DNA of 64,000 nt from REEB95 sp963785735 (GCA_963785735.1 CAWAWJ010000001.1:1798001-1862000); one strand, 5' to 3'. Shown: positions 26,448 through 36,271, numbered from the stretch's first letter. A program made the numbers and translations. Notes: generated by a model not told the origin, from the sequence alone.

Positions 26448-28264
26448 CCAGCACCAACGACTTCGTCGTCAAGTTCGCCAACGTCAACGGCTCGGGCTCG
26501 GCCTCGGCCAATCTGCTGTTCGCCAAATCGGTCTTGCGCATGGGCGTGCCGGTGGCGACGCGCAACATCTTTCCCTCGAACATCCAGGGCCTGCCGACCT
26601 GGTACGAGGTGCGCGTTTCCGGGGCCGGGCATCTCGGCCGGCGCGGCGGCGTCGATCTGATGGTGGCGATGAACCCGCAGACCTGGGCGCAGGACGTGGC
26701 CTCGATCGATCCCGGCGGCTATCTCTTTTACAATTCGACCAAGCCGATGCCGCCGTCGAAGTTCCGCGACGACATCAACGTCATCGGCATGCCGCTCACC
26801 GAAATCTGCAACCAGACATACACCGATCCGCGCCAGCGGCAGCTGTTCAAGAACATCATCTATGTGGGCTCGCTGGCGGCGCTCCTGGGCATGGAATTGC
26901 CGGCGATCGAGAAGCTGATCGGCGAGCAATATCAGGGCAAGGAGAAGCTGCTGGCGCCGAATATCGAGGCGCTGCATCTGGGCCACGACTACGCGTTGAA
27001 GCACCTGAAGCCGATGGGCCTCAAGGTGAAACGCTCCGACGCGGTGGGCGACCGCATCTTCATCGAGGGCAACGCCGCCGCGGCACTTGGCGCGGTCTAT
27101 GGCGGCGCCACGGTGGCGGCGTGGTATCCGATCACGCCCTCGACCTCGATGGCCGAGGCGTTCGAGCGCCATTGCCGGCGCTTCCGGATGGATAAGGCGA
27201 GCGGCAAGCACCGCTACGCCGTGGTTCAGGCCGAGGACGAGTTGGCCTCGATCGGCATCGTCATCGGCGCGGCGTGGAACGGCGCGCGGGCCTTCACCTG
27301 CACCTCGGGGCCGGGCATTTCGCTGATGCAGGAATTTCTTGGTCTCGCTTATTTCGCGGAAATTCCGGCGGTGGTGTTCGACGTTCAAAGGGCAGGTCCC
27401 TCGACGGGCATGCCGACGCGCACCCAGCAGGCCGATATCCTCTCGGCCGCCTATGCCAGCCACGGCGACACCAAGCATGTTCTGCTCTTCCCGGAAGACC
27501 CGCATGAATGCTTCGAGATGGGCGCGCTCGCCTTCGATCTCGCCGACCGGCTGCAAACCCCGGTGTTCTGCATGCTCGATCTCGACATCGGCATGAATGA
27601 GTGGCTGTCGAAGCCCTTCGCCTGGGACGACAGCCGGAAGCTCGACCGCGGCAAGGTGATGAGCGCCGCCGATCTCGACGCCGCCAAGGAATTCGGCCGC
27701 TATCTCGACGTCGATGGCGACGGCATTCCCTACCGCACCCTGCCGGGCACGCACCCGGCCAAGGGCGCCTATTTCACCCGCGGGACCTCGCGCGACCGAT
27801 ATGCGCGCTATACCGAGGAAGGCCCCGCCTATATCGACAACATGCAGCGGCTGTTGCGCAAATTCGAGACCGCGAAGAAGCTGGTGCCCGCGCCCTTGCG
27901 TCAGGACGCCAAGCAGAAGACCAGGCGCGGCGTGATCTATTTCGGTTCGACCTCGGCGGCGATGCGCGAGGCGCTGGCGGCGCTCGAAGGGCAGGGGATT
28001 CACCTCGATGCCTTGCGCGTGCGCGGCTTCCCCTTCGCCAAGGAGGTGCTCGACTTCATCGCGTCGCATGAGCAGGTCTTCGTGGTCGAGCAGAACCGCG
28101 ACGCGCAGTTGCGCACGCTGATCGTGACCGAGGGCGGCGTCGATCCGGCGAAGCTCGTCCCGGTGCTGCATTACGACGGCACGCCGATCACCGAACGTTT
28201 CATCACCGGCGCGATCTCCAAGCTGCAACGCGCCGAGAAGCCGTTGCGAGAGGTGGCGTCATGA
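26432..28264 (+). CDS. korA: 2-oxoacid:acceptor oxidoreductase subunit alpha (gamma-alpha fusion)
   Basis: A 610-residue subunit of a thiamine-dependent 2-oxoacid:ferredoxin oxidoreductase, which converts a 2-oxoacid plus CoA to acyl-CoA, CO2 and reduced ferredoxin. The N-terminal ~200 residues are the gamma domain (GSGSASANLLFAKSVLRMG). The rest is the pyrimidine-binding alpha domain starting GNAAAALGAVYGGA with WYPITPSTSMAEAF and TSGPGISLMQEF. ATG 26432 was chosen because upstream codons match the GltD-like protein in another frame. Its stop overlaps korB (ATGA). The likely substrate is 2-oxoglutarate, but a pyruvate or aromatic oxoacid cannot be ruled out. Confidence 0.9.
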   Translation: MPNPITSTNDFVVKFANVNGSGSASANLLFAKSVLRMGVPVATRNIFPSNIQGLPTWYEVRVSGAGHLGRRGGVDLMVAMNPQTWAQDVASIDPGGYLFYNSTKPMPPSKFRDDINVIGMPLTEICNQTYTDPRQRQLFKNIIYVGSLAALLGMELPAIEKLIGEQYQGKEKLLAPNIEALHLGHDYALKHLKPMGLKVKRSDAVGDRIFIEGNAAAALGAVYGGATVAAWYPITPSTSMAEAFERHCRRFRMDKASGKHRYAVVQAEDELASIGIVIGAAWNGARAFTCTSGPGISLMQEFLGLAYFAEIPAVVFDVQRAGPSTGMPTRTQQADILSAAYASHGDTKHVLLFPEDPHECFEMGALAFDLADRLQTPVFCMLDLDIGMNEWLSKPFAWDDSRKLDRGKVMSAADLDAAKEFGRYLDVDGDGIPYRTLPGTHPAKGAYFTRGTSRDRYARYTEEGPAYIDNMQRLLRKFETAKKLVPAPLRQDAKQKTRRGVIYFGSTSAAMREALAALEGQGIHLDALRVRGFPFAKEVLDFIASHEQVFVVEQNRDAQLRTLIVTEGGVDPAKLVPVLHYDGTPITERFITGAISKLQRAEKPLREVAS

Positions 28265-29316
28265 CCTACATCACCAAGCCCAAGCTCCATCACCCGGGTT
28301 TGCCGGTCAACAAGCTCGGCTTTACCCACCGCGACTATGAAGGCGCGGTTTCTACGCTTTGCGCCGGCTGCGGCCATGATTCGATCAGCGCCGCGATCAT
28401 CCAGGCCTGCTTCGATCTCGATTTGCAGCCCCACCGCATCGCCAAGCTTTCGGGCATCGGCTGCTCGTCCAAGACGCCGACATATTTCCTCGGCAATTCG
28501 CACGGGTTCAATTCCGTGCATGGCCGCATGCCCTCGGTTCTGACCGGCGCCAATCTCGCCAACCGCGAGCTTATCTATATGGGCGTGTCGGGCGACGGCG
28601 ACAGCGCCTCGATCGGCTTGGGCCAGTTCGCCCATGTGCTGCGGCGCGGCGTCAACATGGTCTATATCGTCGAGAATAACGGCGTCTACGGCCTGACCAA
28701 GGGCCAGTTCTCGGCCACCAGCGACAAGGGCTCGAAATCGAAGCGCGGCGTCCTGAACATGGACGAGCCGATCGACATGATCGGCATGGCGTTGCAACTG
28801 GGCGCCACTTTCGTCGCGCGCAGCTTTTCGGGCGACAAGGCGCAATTGGTGCCGCTCATCGCCGGCGCCATCCGCCACCACGGCGCGGCCTTCATCGACG
28901 TGATCTCGCCTTGCGTCGCGTTCAACAACCATGTGGGCTCGACCAAGAGCTTCGATTACGTGCGCGAGCACAACGAGGCGGTGAACCGGCTCGACATCAT
29001 CGAGGCGCGCGCGCCGATCACCGCCGATTACGCGCCCGGCACGGTCGAAACCGTGACCCAGCATGACGGTTCGGTGCTGCGCTTCCGCAAGCTGCACGCC
29101 GATTACGATCCGCAGGACCGCATCTCGGCCATGACCTATCTCCAGCAGCGCCACGCCGCGGGCGAGATCGTCACCGGGCTGCTCTATCTCGAACCCGAGG
29201 CCCATGACATGCACGATCATTTCGAGACGGTGGAAAAGCCGCTCAACACGCTGGACGACGCCGAGCTGGTGCCGGGCAACGCGGCGTTGCAGAAGCTGAA
29301 CGCCAGTTTGCGCTAG
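28261..29316 (+). CDS. korB: 2-oxoacid:acceptor oxidoreductase subunit beta
   Basis: A 351-residue subunit that binds the thiamine diphosphate. CAGCGHDSISAAI lies near residue 35. The ThDP/Mg motif appears as GDGDSASIGLGQF followed by NNGVYGLTKGQ. No Fe-S motif is present, consistent with the short KorB type that relies on clusters in other subunits. This fits the presence of ferredoxin domains in the adjacent GltD-like protein. It is translationally coupled to korA by ATGA. It is the last gene of the three-gene unit; 122 bases separate it from the next gene. Confidence 0.92.
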   Translation: MTYITKPKLHHPGLPVNKLGFTHRDYEGAVSTLCAGCGHDSISAAIIQACFDLDLQPHRIAKLSGIGCSSKTPTYFLGNSHGFNSVHGRMPSVLTGANLANRELIYMGVSGDGDSASIGLGQFAHVLRRGVNMVYIVENNGVYGLTKGQFSATSDKGSKSKRGVLNMDEPIDMIGMALQLGATFVARSFSGDKAQLVPLIAGAIRHHGAAFIDVISPCVAFNNHVGSTKSFDYVREHNEAVNRLDIIEARAPITADYAPGTVETVTQHDGSVLRFRKLHADYDPQDRISAMTYLQQRHAAGEIVTGLLYLEPEAHDMHDHFETVEKPLNTLDDAELVPGNAALQKLNASLR

Positions 29317-29438
29317 GCGCCCCACGCCAAGGGTTAATATCCCTTAATTTCCACTAACAAAAGCGCGGCCCGTAAGTTTTGGGAAACCATTGAGCGGGTA
29401 GATTGGCCTCTCTGCCAATAAGGGGCCGGTCCCGTTTC

Positions 29439-30926
29439 ATGCATAAGCCCACACTGACTTTCGCCGTGTTGAGCGCGGTCGTGATGCTGACCGCGGTGCT
29501 GGTCATATCCTACGCGCACCGGCTTTACACCGTTAACCAAGTGGGCGCGATGGCCGAGCGCAACAACGCGGCGCTCGCGCAAATCATCGCCAACGCCACC
29601 TTGCCCGATTTCCAGGCGCTCACCGCCGCCACGGCGGCCGACGAGGCGCGGGATTCCAGCGACATCGCCGCCAATCCCGCCTATGCCGATCTGCGCGACA
29701 AGGCCTTGAAGCTGATCGCCGGTTCTCCGGTGACGCGGTTCGACATTCTCGACCGCGACGGGCGCGCCATTTTCTCGACCGAGCCCTCCGCCACCGGCCG
29801 GACGGACGGCAACGACGCCGCGTTCCAGCAGGCCTGGTCGGGCCGCGCCGGCAGCCGCATGGAAGAGGGCGCGCGCGACATCGTCGCCAGCTACGTGCCG
29901 GCCTTCGATCCGGCGGAAGATAGCCAGGTGGTTGCGGTCTTCCAGATCGACACCGACGTGACCGCCGATTTCGCGCAGCTCGAAACCTATCACCGCGGCG
30001 TCATGCTGCTGATCTGGGTAACCTTCGCCGTCACATATTGCGGGCTGATCTGGATCGTCTTGCGCACCAACCGGACCGCCGCGCGCCAGAACGAGGCCAA
30101 TCTCAAGCTCGCCGCCGCGGTGGCGCGCAGCGAGGCCGCCAACCAGTCGAAAAGCGATTTCCTCGCCGCCATGAGCCACGAACTGCGCACGCCCTTGAAC
30201 GCCGTCATCGGCTTCTCGGAAATCATGAAGAGCGAGCTGTTGGGTCCGGTGGCGGTGCCGGCTTACCGGGATTACGTCACCAACATCCACGATTCGGGCA
30301 CGCATCTCCTGTCGATCGTCAACGACATCCTCGACATGGCGAAGACCGAAACCGGCAGCATGCCGCTCGACCGCGAGGAATTCGCCATCAAGGAGATGCT
30401 GGAAGAGTCCGTTTCCATGGTGGAGGAACGCGCCGGCTCGGCCGGGCTGGCGGTCCATCTCAACGTCGCGCCCGAGCTCGGCACCATGGTTTCCGACCGG
30501 CGCCGCATCAAGCAGGTGCTGTTGAACCTGCTCTCGAACGCGATCAAGTTCACGCCGGCGGGCGGCTCCATCACCCTTACCGCGCGCCGCATCCTCAACA
30601 AGGTGGCGCTCGAAGTGGCCGATACCGGCGTTGGAATATCCGAACAGGACATGCCCACGGCCTTGGCGCCGTTCGGCCAGGTCGATTCCTCGCTCGCGCG
30701 CAAGCACGAAGGCACCGGGCTGGGCCTGCCGCTCGCCAAGAAATTCGTCGAACTGTTGGGCGGCACCTTCCACATCGACAGCAAGCCGGGCGAGGGAACC
30801 CATGTCGGCATGACGCTGCCGGTGGCGCCGCCCGCGCCGGGCGAAATACCGCCGGCGGCCGATGCCCCCGTGCGCACCCAGTCACGGATCAAGAATCCGA
30901 GCCGCCGCTTCCGCGTCGCGACTTAA
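29439..30926 (+). CDS. membrane sensor histidine kinase
   Basis: A 495-residue kinase. The first transmembrane helix is at about residues 7-27 and the second at about 185-206. They bracket a ~155-residue periplasmic sensor of the PAS-like/DUF3365 shape. A short linker leads to HisKA (FLAAMSHELRTPLNAVIGF) and HATPase_c, with N-box LLNLLSNAIKFTPAGG, G1 VADTGVGI and G2 GTGLGLPLAKK. It lacks a HAMP signature that I can recognise and has no receiver domain. No cognate response regulator lies next to it, so it is an orphan. ATG 29439 is the preferred start; TTG 29403 would add 12 residues. Confidence 0.88.
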   Translation: MHKPTLTFAVLSAVVMLTAVLVISYAHRLYTVNQVGAMAERNNAALAQIIANATLPDFQALTAATAADEARDSSDIAANPAYADLRDKALKLIAGSPVTRFDILDRDGRAIFSTEPSATGRTDGNDAAFQQAWSGRAGSRMEEGARDIVASYVPAFDPAEDSQVVAVFQIDTDVTADFAQLETYHRGVMLLIWVTFAVTYCGLIWIVLRTNRTAARQNEANLKLAAAVARSEAANQSKSDFLAAMSHELRTPLNAVIGFSEIMKSELLGPVAVPAYRDYVTNIHDSGTHLLSIVNDILDMAKTETGSMPLDREEFAIKEMLEESVSMVEERAGSAGLAVHLNVAPELGTMVSDRRRIKQVLLNLLSNAIKFTPAGGSITLTARRILNKVALEVADTGVGISEQDMPTALAPFGQVDSSLARKHEGTGLGLPLAKKFVELLGGTFHIDSKPGEGTHVGMTLPVAPPAPGEIPPAADAPVRTQSRIKNPSRRFRVAT

Positions 30927-30938
30927 CCCTGATAAGTC

Positions 30939-32363
30939 TCAGTGTTTCAGCCGGCCGAGCACGAAGGTTCGGCCGCGTGAAATCGTTTCATAGGGCGGCG
31001 GGGCCGATATTTCCTCGGGTTTGATCAACAGCACGTAATCGAAATAGGGCGCCATCGCCGCCGAGGGCAATTGGGTCGCGAGCGCGCGATAAGGTTCGCG
31101 ATAGGTCAATATTTCATGGCCCCCCTCGGCGAAGAGCGAGGGGATGAGCGCGCCGCGCATCGAAACCGCGAGCGCGGCCATATGCGCCAGCGGCGGATGC
31201 TCTTCGGGATCGACCAGATTGGGATTGGCCGACAGCGGCAACAGCTTCGCGCCCTCGGGCAATTGGGCGAAGGCGGCGCGGTATTCGGCGAAATCCCCCT
31301 GCCAGCTTTGCCATTGTGCCATGGTCATGCCCCAGCGCAGCAGGAACAGCGCCAGAATGAAGGCCTCGGCGCTGCGCCGGCGGGGCGCCGCGCCCGGGCG
31401 CCAATCGAGGGATCCCGCCAGCAGCAACGCCGCCGCCGCGGGCATGCGGTAATCGACAAAGGTGCCTTCGCCCAGTTGATGCGGCAACAGGATATAGGCG
31501 AGCGCGAGCGCGGCCAGGGCCACGGCCAGATCGCGGTCGATCTCGAGCCGCCGCAGCACGGTGAGCGAGAAGAACAGCAAAACCAGCAGCGACAGGGAAT
31601 CAAAAAGCGGATTGTAGAATCCCACGGCGCTGCGAATTTCGGCGAATTTCAGCAGCAGCGAGGCGTAGTAAAAGCCGCCCGATGTCACATCGCGCGGCAT
31701 CAGCTCGAAATAAATCGCCAGCGGCACCAGCAGATGGAGCAGCGGCAACAAGGCCGGCAAAAGGGTTTTCCATTCCCGCCGCCGGGTCTTGAGCAGCAGC
31801 CCGGCCTCATAGGCGAGAACCGTCAGCGCATAGACCGCGAAGGCGAAGAGATGCGCCACCAGGATCAGGCTTGCCAGCACGGCGAAGACGGGGAGGGCCC
31901 AGGGCCGGTCGCGCCCGGCGAGCCACAGCGCGAACACCCACAACGCGAGCCCCAAACCGAAGCACAGATTGACGAAACCGAACATAAATGGGCCATTATA
32001 GACGAAGAGAGCGGCCAGCACGCCGAGACGCGAGATCTTGCCGTGGAGCGCGCGGTTAACCGCCAGCGCGCCCCAGAAAAGCTGTGCCGCCGTCAATGCC
32101 AGGAACAGCCGCACCGCGCCGTCGATTCCGGTCAAGCGGTGGAACAGAAAGACGAATCCTTCCAGCGCCATGTTCGGCACCAGCCGCCAATGGGCTTCGT
32201 AATAGGGCGAGGCTCCGGACGCGCCGCCAAAGAGTATGTGCTGGCGGGCGATGTGGTCGGGCAGGTCGTAAAGCGGCAGGTCGCGGAAGACGAAAAACGG
32301 CGCGATCAGCAGCAATGTGACAAGCCCGAGAATGGTGCCTTCATGATTGAGATATCGCCGCAT
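30939..32363 (-). CDS. polytopic membrane protein, unknown function
   Basis: A 474-residue inner-membrane protein with about ten to twelve hydrophobic segments. It starts with a short cytoplasmic tail and a helix ending VFRDLPLYDLPDHIAR; that Asp-rich first periplasmic loop recalls GT-C glycosyltransferases, whose catalytic Asp sits there. The C-terminal ~110 residues form a soluble periplasmic domain. I cannot assign a substrate or a precise family. It begins 48 bases after ccmI on the same strand and could be co-transcribed with the ccm genes, though no link to cytochrome biogenesis is evident. Confidence 0.7.
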   Translation of the reverse strand: MRRYLNHEGTILGLVTLLLIAPFFVFRDLPLYDLPDHIARQHILFGGASGASPYYEAHWRLVPNMALEGFVFLFHRLTGIDGAVRLFLALTAAQLFWGALAVNRALHGKISRLGVLAALFVYNGPFMFGFVNLCFGLGLALWVFALWLAGRDRPWALPVFAVLASLILVAHLFAFAVYALTVLAYEAGLLLKTRRREWKTLLPALLPLLHLLVPLAIYFELMPRDVTSGGFYYASLLLKFAEIRSAVGFYNPLFDSLSLLVLLFFSLTVLRRLEIDRDLAVALAALALAYILLPHQLGEGTFVDYRMPAAAALLLAGSLDWRPGAAPRRRSAEAFILALFLLRWGMTMAQWQSWQGDFAEYRAAFAQLPEGAKLLPLSANPNLVDPEEHPPLAHMAALAVSMRGALIPSLFAEGGHEILTYREPYRALATQLPSAAMAPYFDYVLLIKPEEISAPPPYETISRGRTFVLGRLKH

Positions 32364-32411
32364 GTCCCCCCGCCGCGTCCCGGATGATAGCCTATGCGAG
32401 GACGGAGGAAA

Positions 32412-33236
32412 TTACTTCCCTTCGAGCGCGGCCAAGGCGTCAACCACCGTCTGGCGCTCGGGCGCGTTCGGCGGAATGATTTCGAGCAAGTGCCGCCAGT
32501 ATCGGCGCGCATCCGGGAAATCGCGCTGTTGCGCCGCCGCCAGGCCGAGGAACCACAGCGCCATCGGCTGGTCCGGCTGGCGCGCTTCGACCGATTTGAG
32601 CAGCGCCACCGCGCGTTGCGGGATCGGGTCTTCGAGCTTGCGGTCGGAGAGCAGCGCCCCCGCCTCGCGCAAGGCGACGGTCGTATCGCCGGGCTTGAGC
32701 GCGCGGGCGTGTTCATAGGCGTCGGCGGCCTTGGCGTTGTCGCCGAGCACGGTATAAGAGCGGCCGAGCATCACCCAGCCTTCGAAATCGCCGGGTTCTT
32801 TCTGGAGCCGCGCGGCCAGGCCCTCCACCATGCCTTGGATCATCGCCGCCTGCCGGTCCGGCGGAGCGCGGCGGGCGAAGGGCTGATCGGCCAGATAAGG
32901 CGCGCCGAGCAGAACGTAGATCGCGAAGACGCCGATCATCGCCGCCACCGCCGCCATGACGGCGAGGCGGGGCTTCGGCGCGCTCGGCGGCAAGGTATCG
33001 GGCTCGTCGCCTGCCGCAAGAATCCGGCGCTCGATTTCGCGCCTGGCCTGGCCGGCATCGGCGGGCTGGACAAGGCCGCGCGCCACGTCGCGCTCGACCT
33101 CCTTGAGCTGGTCGCGATAGATCGCGCGATCGTAACGGCCGCGCGCCGCCCGGCCGGCCGAGCGCAGCCACAGCGGCGCCAGCACCGCCGCCAGCACGAT
33201 CGCCGTCAAGAGCAGCAGGATGAGGGTGAGGATCAT
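32412..33236 (-). CDS. ccmI: cytochrome c maturation protein CcmI
   Basis: A 274-residue apocytochrome c chaperone. The N-terminus has a transmembrane helix (residues 2-23), a cytoplasmic loop with ARGRYDRAIYRDQLKEVERD (the leucine-zipper-like CcmI-1 region), and a second helix near 90-110. A periplasmic TPR domain follows that holds apocytochrome c (GWVMLGRSYTVLGDNAKAAD). The start overlaps the ccmH stop by four bases. The TPR region is shorter than in E. coli, in line with alphaproteobacterial CcmI proteins. Confidence 0.9.
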   Translation of the reverse strand: MILTLILLLLTAIVLAAVLAPLWLRSAGRAARGRYDRAIYRDQLKEVERDVARGLVQPADAGQARREIERRILAAGDEPDTLPPSAPKPRLAVMAAVAAMIGVFAIYVLLGAPYLADQPFARRAPPDRQAAMIQGMVEGLAARLQKEPGDFEGWVMLGRSYTVLGDNAKAADAYEHARALKPGDTTVALREAGALLSDRKLEDPIPQRAVALLKSVEARQPDQPMALWFLGLAAAQQRDFPDARRYWRHLLEIIPPNAPERQTVVDALAALEGK

Positions 33237-33703
33237 CGATCGTCGCGCAACAGCCGCTCGAGCTTACGGCGCTCGCCGGCGCTCAAAGGCGGGTCCGCGG
33301 GGCCCGCGCCGGCGTTCCGGCGGCGCAGATAGAACCAAATACAAGCGCCGCCGATGATCAGGATCGCGAAAGGCGAGAACCAGAGCGGATATGTCGCCGG
33401 CTCGACCGGCGGCTTGAGCAGGACGAAATCGCCGTAGCGGTCGGTGATGTATTTGATCGCTTGCGCATCCGTATCGCCCGCTTGCAGCCTTTCCCGAAGA
33501 AGGACGCGCAGATCATGGGCCAGATCGGCCCCGGAATCGTCGATCAATTCATTCTGGCAGACCAGGCAACGCAGTTCCTTGCCGATGGCGCGGGCGCGCG
33601 CCTCCAGCGCCGGATCGGCAAGCTGCTCGCCCGGCTCCACCGCCAACGCGGTTTGTGCCGCCAACAGCGCCAGAAAAAAACCGATAGCGACAGCCCGCTT
33701 CAC
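33233..33703 (-). CDS. ccmH: cytochrome c maturation thioredoxin-like protein CcmH/CcmL
   Basis: A 156-residue protein with a signal peptide (FFLALLAAQTALAVEP), the periplasmic three-helix domain with the redox motif RCLVCQ (LRCLVCQNELIDDS), and a single C-terminal membrane helix (FAILIIGGACIWFYL). It reduces the heme-binding cysteines of apocytochrome c, passing electrons with CcmG. It is coupled by 4-base overlaps to ccmG upstream and ccmI downstream, the classical order. Confidence 0.95.
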   Translation of the reverse strand: MKRAVAIGFFLALLAAQTALAVEPGEQLADPALEARARAIGKELRCLVCQNELIDDSGADLAHDLRVLLRERLQAGDTDAQAIKYITDRYGDFVLLKPPVEPATYPLWFSPFAILIIGGACIWFYLRRRNAGAGPADPPLSAGERRKLERLLRDDR

Positions 33704-34242
33704 GATGCGCTCAGCTTGCGCAGCAGCGGGTTCAGTTCCTTGGCGACCGTATCGGAGTCGAGCGGCCCGACATGGCGCCAGCGGATGCGCCCCTGCCGGT
33801 CGATGGCATAGGTCTCGGGCACGCCATAGACGCCGAAATCAATGCCGGTGCGGCCGCTTTCATCGAGGCCGACGCGCTTATAGGGATTGCCGAGGGAATG
33901 CAGGAATTTGGCCGCGTCCGCCGGTTTGTCCTTGTAGGCGATGCCATAAAGCGGCACGGCGTTGTCATGCGCGAATTTCATCAGCGTGGCGTGTTCCTCG
34001 CGGCAGGGTATGCACCACGAGGCGAAGAAATTGATCAACACCACTTGCCCCTTCATCTGGCCGGCGGTCAACGCGCCGCCGCCTTCGAGCGCGGCCAGGC
34101 TGAAGCCCGGCTCCGGCTTGTCGATCATCGCCGAAGGCAGGAGCTGCGGATCGCGGTCGGGGGAAAGCCCACGCCAGAAATAGCCCACCAGCACGAGGAA
34201 TAGAATCAGAGGCAGCAGGAACAGCGCGCGGCGTCCGCTCAC
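33700..34242 (-). CDS. ccmG: thiol:disulfide interchange protein DsbE/CcmG
   Basis: A 180-residue membrane-anchored periplasmic thioredoxin. GTG at 34240-34242 overlaps the ccmF stop (GTGA) and gives a basic N-terminus and anchor helix (ALFLLPLILFLVLVGYFW). The active site is FFASWCIPCREEHATL, and the cis-proline loop with acidic residues is GVYGVPETYAID. It keeps apocytochrome c thiols reduced for heme attachment, working with CcmH. Confidence 0.95.
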   Translation of the reverse strand: MSGRRALFLLPLILFLVLVGYFWRGLSPDRDPQLLPSAMIDKPEPGFSLAALEGGGALTAGQMKGQVVLINFFASWCIPCREEHATLMKFAHDNAVPLYGIAYKDKPADAAKFLHSLGNPYKRVGLDESGRTGIDFGVYGVPETYAIDRQGRIRWRHVGPLDSDTVAKELNPLLRKLSAS

Positions 34243-36227
34243 GCGCTTTCCCCGCCGGCCGGCAATGCGTCCTTGGCCGCGCGCCGCGCCGCCACGCCGA
34301 CCCGCCAGCGCCGGTCTGAAAGACTGATCGCGCCGCCGAAGGCCATGAAAATTCCCCCGATCCAGATGAACGGGGTGAGCGGCTTCCAATATGCCCTCAC
34401 CGCCCAGCCGCCCTTATCGTCGGGATCGCCCAAGGCCAGATAGAAGTCGGAGACAAAATTGGTGTGGATCGCGGTCTTGCCGACGGTCTGCTGTTGCAAC
34501 GGAAAGAACCGCCGTTCGGGCGTCATCTCCGCCACGACATGATCGCCCCTGAGCAGGGTGAATTCCGCCGCGTCGGCGGTGAAGTTTTCGCCATCGAGCT
34601 TGCCGATACCGTCGAAGCGCAAAACATAGCCGGCGAGGGGGATTGACTCGCCCACATGCATCATCTGGATGCGTTCTTGTTCGAAGGCGGAGGCGGCGAT
34701 GCCGGCGACGGTGACGGCGATCCCAAAATGCGCCAGCGTCATGCCATAAGAGGCGCGCGGCTGGTTGAGCGCGCGCCGCCAGGTTTCGGCGAGAGGCGCG
34801 CGGAAAAGCCGCAAGCGTTCGGCCAGCTCGACCAGCGCGCCCATGCCCACCCAGGCCGCGAGCCCGAGCCCGAGCACCGCCAGCACCGGTCCGCCCGAGG
34901 TGACATAAAATAAGATCAGCATCGCGGCGATCGCCACCGCGAAGGCCGCCCATAGCCGCTGCAACGCGCCCAAGATATCGCCGCGCTTCCAGGCCAGCAT
35001 CGGCCCCACGGCCATGGCGATCAACAGCGGGATCATCAGCGGCACGAATGTGCGGTTGAAAAAGGGATAACCCACCGACAGCTTGGGGCCGCCCACCGCG
35101 TCGAGGAACAGCGGATAAAGCGTGCCGATGAAAACGGTGGCGGCGCAGCTCGCCAGGATCAAATTGTTCAACACCAAGGCGCCCTCGCGCGACACCGGGG
35201 CGAACAATCCTCCGGGTTCCAGGCGTGGCGCGCGCCAGGCGTAAAGCGCGAGCGAGCCGCCGATGGCGATCGACAGGAGAAGCAGGATGAACACGCCGCG
35301 TTTGGGGTCGAGCGCGAAGGCGTGGACCGAGGTCAACACGCCGGAGCGCACCAGGAACGTGCCGACGAGGGAGAGCGAGAAGGTCAGAATCGCCAGCAAC
35401 ACCGCCCAGCTCTTGAGCGTGTCGCGGCGCTCGACCACGATCGCCGAATGGATCAGCGCGGTCGAGGCGAGCCAGGGCATGAGCGAGGCGTTCTCGACCG
35501 GGTCCCAGAACCACCAGCCCCCCCAGCCGAGCGTGTAATAGGCCCACCAGCTGCCCATCGATATCCCCAGGGTCAGGCAACACCAGGAGGCCAAGGTCCA
35601 GGGCCTGACCCAGCGCGCCCAGGCCGCGTCCACCCGGCCCTCGATCAATGCCGCCACGGCGAAGGAAAAGCTCACCGCGTTCCCGACATAGCCCAGATAA
35701 AGGAAAGGCGGATGGAAGGCCAAGCCCGGGTCTTGCAGAATCGGATTGAGGCCCTGGCCGTTCTCCGGCGGGTTGACGAGCCGCAGGAAGGGGTTCGAGG
35801 TCAACAGGATGAACAGCAGAAACCCCACCCCGATCAATCCCATCACCCCGATCACCCGGGCGCAAAGCCGCGGCGGCATCGCATCCCCGAACCAGCTCAC
35901 CGCCGCCCCGTAAAGCGACAGGATCAGAACCCACAGCACCATCGACCCTTCGTGATTGCCCCAGACGCCGGTCAATTGATAGAGCAGCGGCTTGTCGGTA
36001 TGGCTGTTCTCGGCCACGTTCAAAACCGAGAAATCCGAGGTCACATAGGCGTGCATCAGCGTGGCGAAGGCGAGCGCGATCAGCGCGAATTGCGCCAAAG
36101 CCGCCATGCGCGCGGCGGCCATCATGTTCCATTCGTTCCGGCGCGCGCCTTCGAGCGCGAATCCGCTCTGCATCACCGCGACGCACAGAGCGAGAATGAT
36201 CGAAAAATGCCCGAGTTCGATGATCAT
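34239..36227 (-). CDS. ccmF: heme lyase CcmF/NrfE family subunit
   Basis: A 662-residue multi-span membrane protein of the heme-handling superfamily. The signature WWD region reads WGGWWFWDPVENASLMPWL. Conserved helices include WGNHEGSMVLWV and HPPFLYLGYVG with the histidine. The C-terminal periplasmic loop (GDHVVAEMTPERRFFPLQQQT) is the usual domain. It ligates heme to apocytochrome c with CcmH/CcmI. It is the first gene of the ccmFGHI block; ccmABCDE are not in the window. tRNA-Ser lies 44 bases upstream. Confidence 0.96.
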   Translation of the reverse strand: MIIELGHFSIILALCVAVMQSGFALEGARRNEWNMMAAARMAALAQFALIALAFATLMHAYVTSDFSVLNVAENSHTDKPLLYQLTGVWGNHEGSMVLWVLILSLYGAAVSWFGDAMPPRLCARVIGVMGLIGVGFLLFILLTSNPFLRLVNPPENGQGLNPILQDPGLAFHPPFLYLGYVGNAVSFSFAVAALIEGRVDAAWARWVRPWTLASWCCLTLGISMGSWWAYYTLGWGGWWFWDPVENASLMPWLASTALIHSAIVVERRDTLKSWAVLLAILTFSLSLVGTFLVRSGVLTSVHAFALDPKRGVFILLLLSIAIGGSLALYAWRAPRLEPGGLFAPVSREGALVLNNLILASCAATVFIGTLYPLFLDAVGGPKLSVGYPFFNRTFVPLMIPLLIAMAVGPMLAWKRGDILGALQRLWAAFAVAIAAMLILFYVTSGGPVLAVLGLGLAAWVGMGALVELAERLRLFRAPLAETWRRALNQPRASYGMTLAHFGIAVTVAGIAASAFEQERIQMMHVGESIPLAGYVLRFDGIGKLDGENFTADAAEFTLLRGDHVVAEMTPERRFFPLQQQTVGKTAIHTNFVSDFYLALGDPDDKGGWAVRAYWKPLTPFIWIGGIFMAFGGAISLSDRRWRVGVAARRAAKDALPAGGESA

Positions 36228-36271
36228 CTATTTCCCGATCCTACGCCGCTTGCACGCCCGCGTGTGAACGC

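Noticed and set aside
26285..28228. 647-codon antisense frame opposite korA
   Set aside because: Low-complexity Arg/Ala/Gly composition, no ribosome site, and korA on the other strand has clear motifs.
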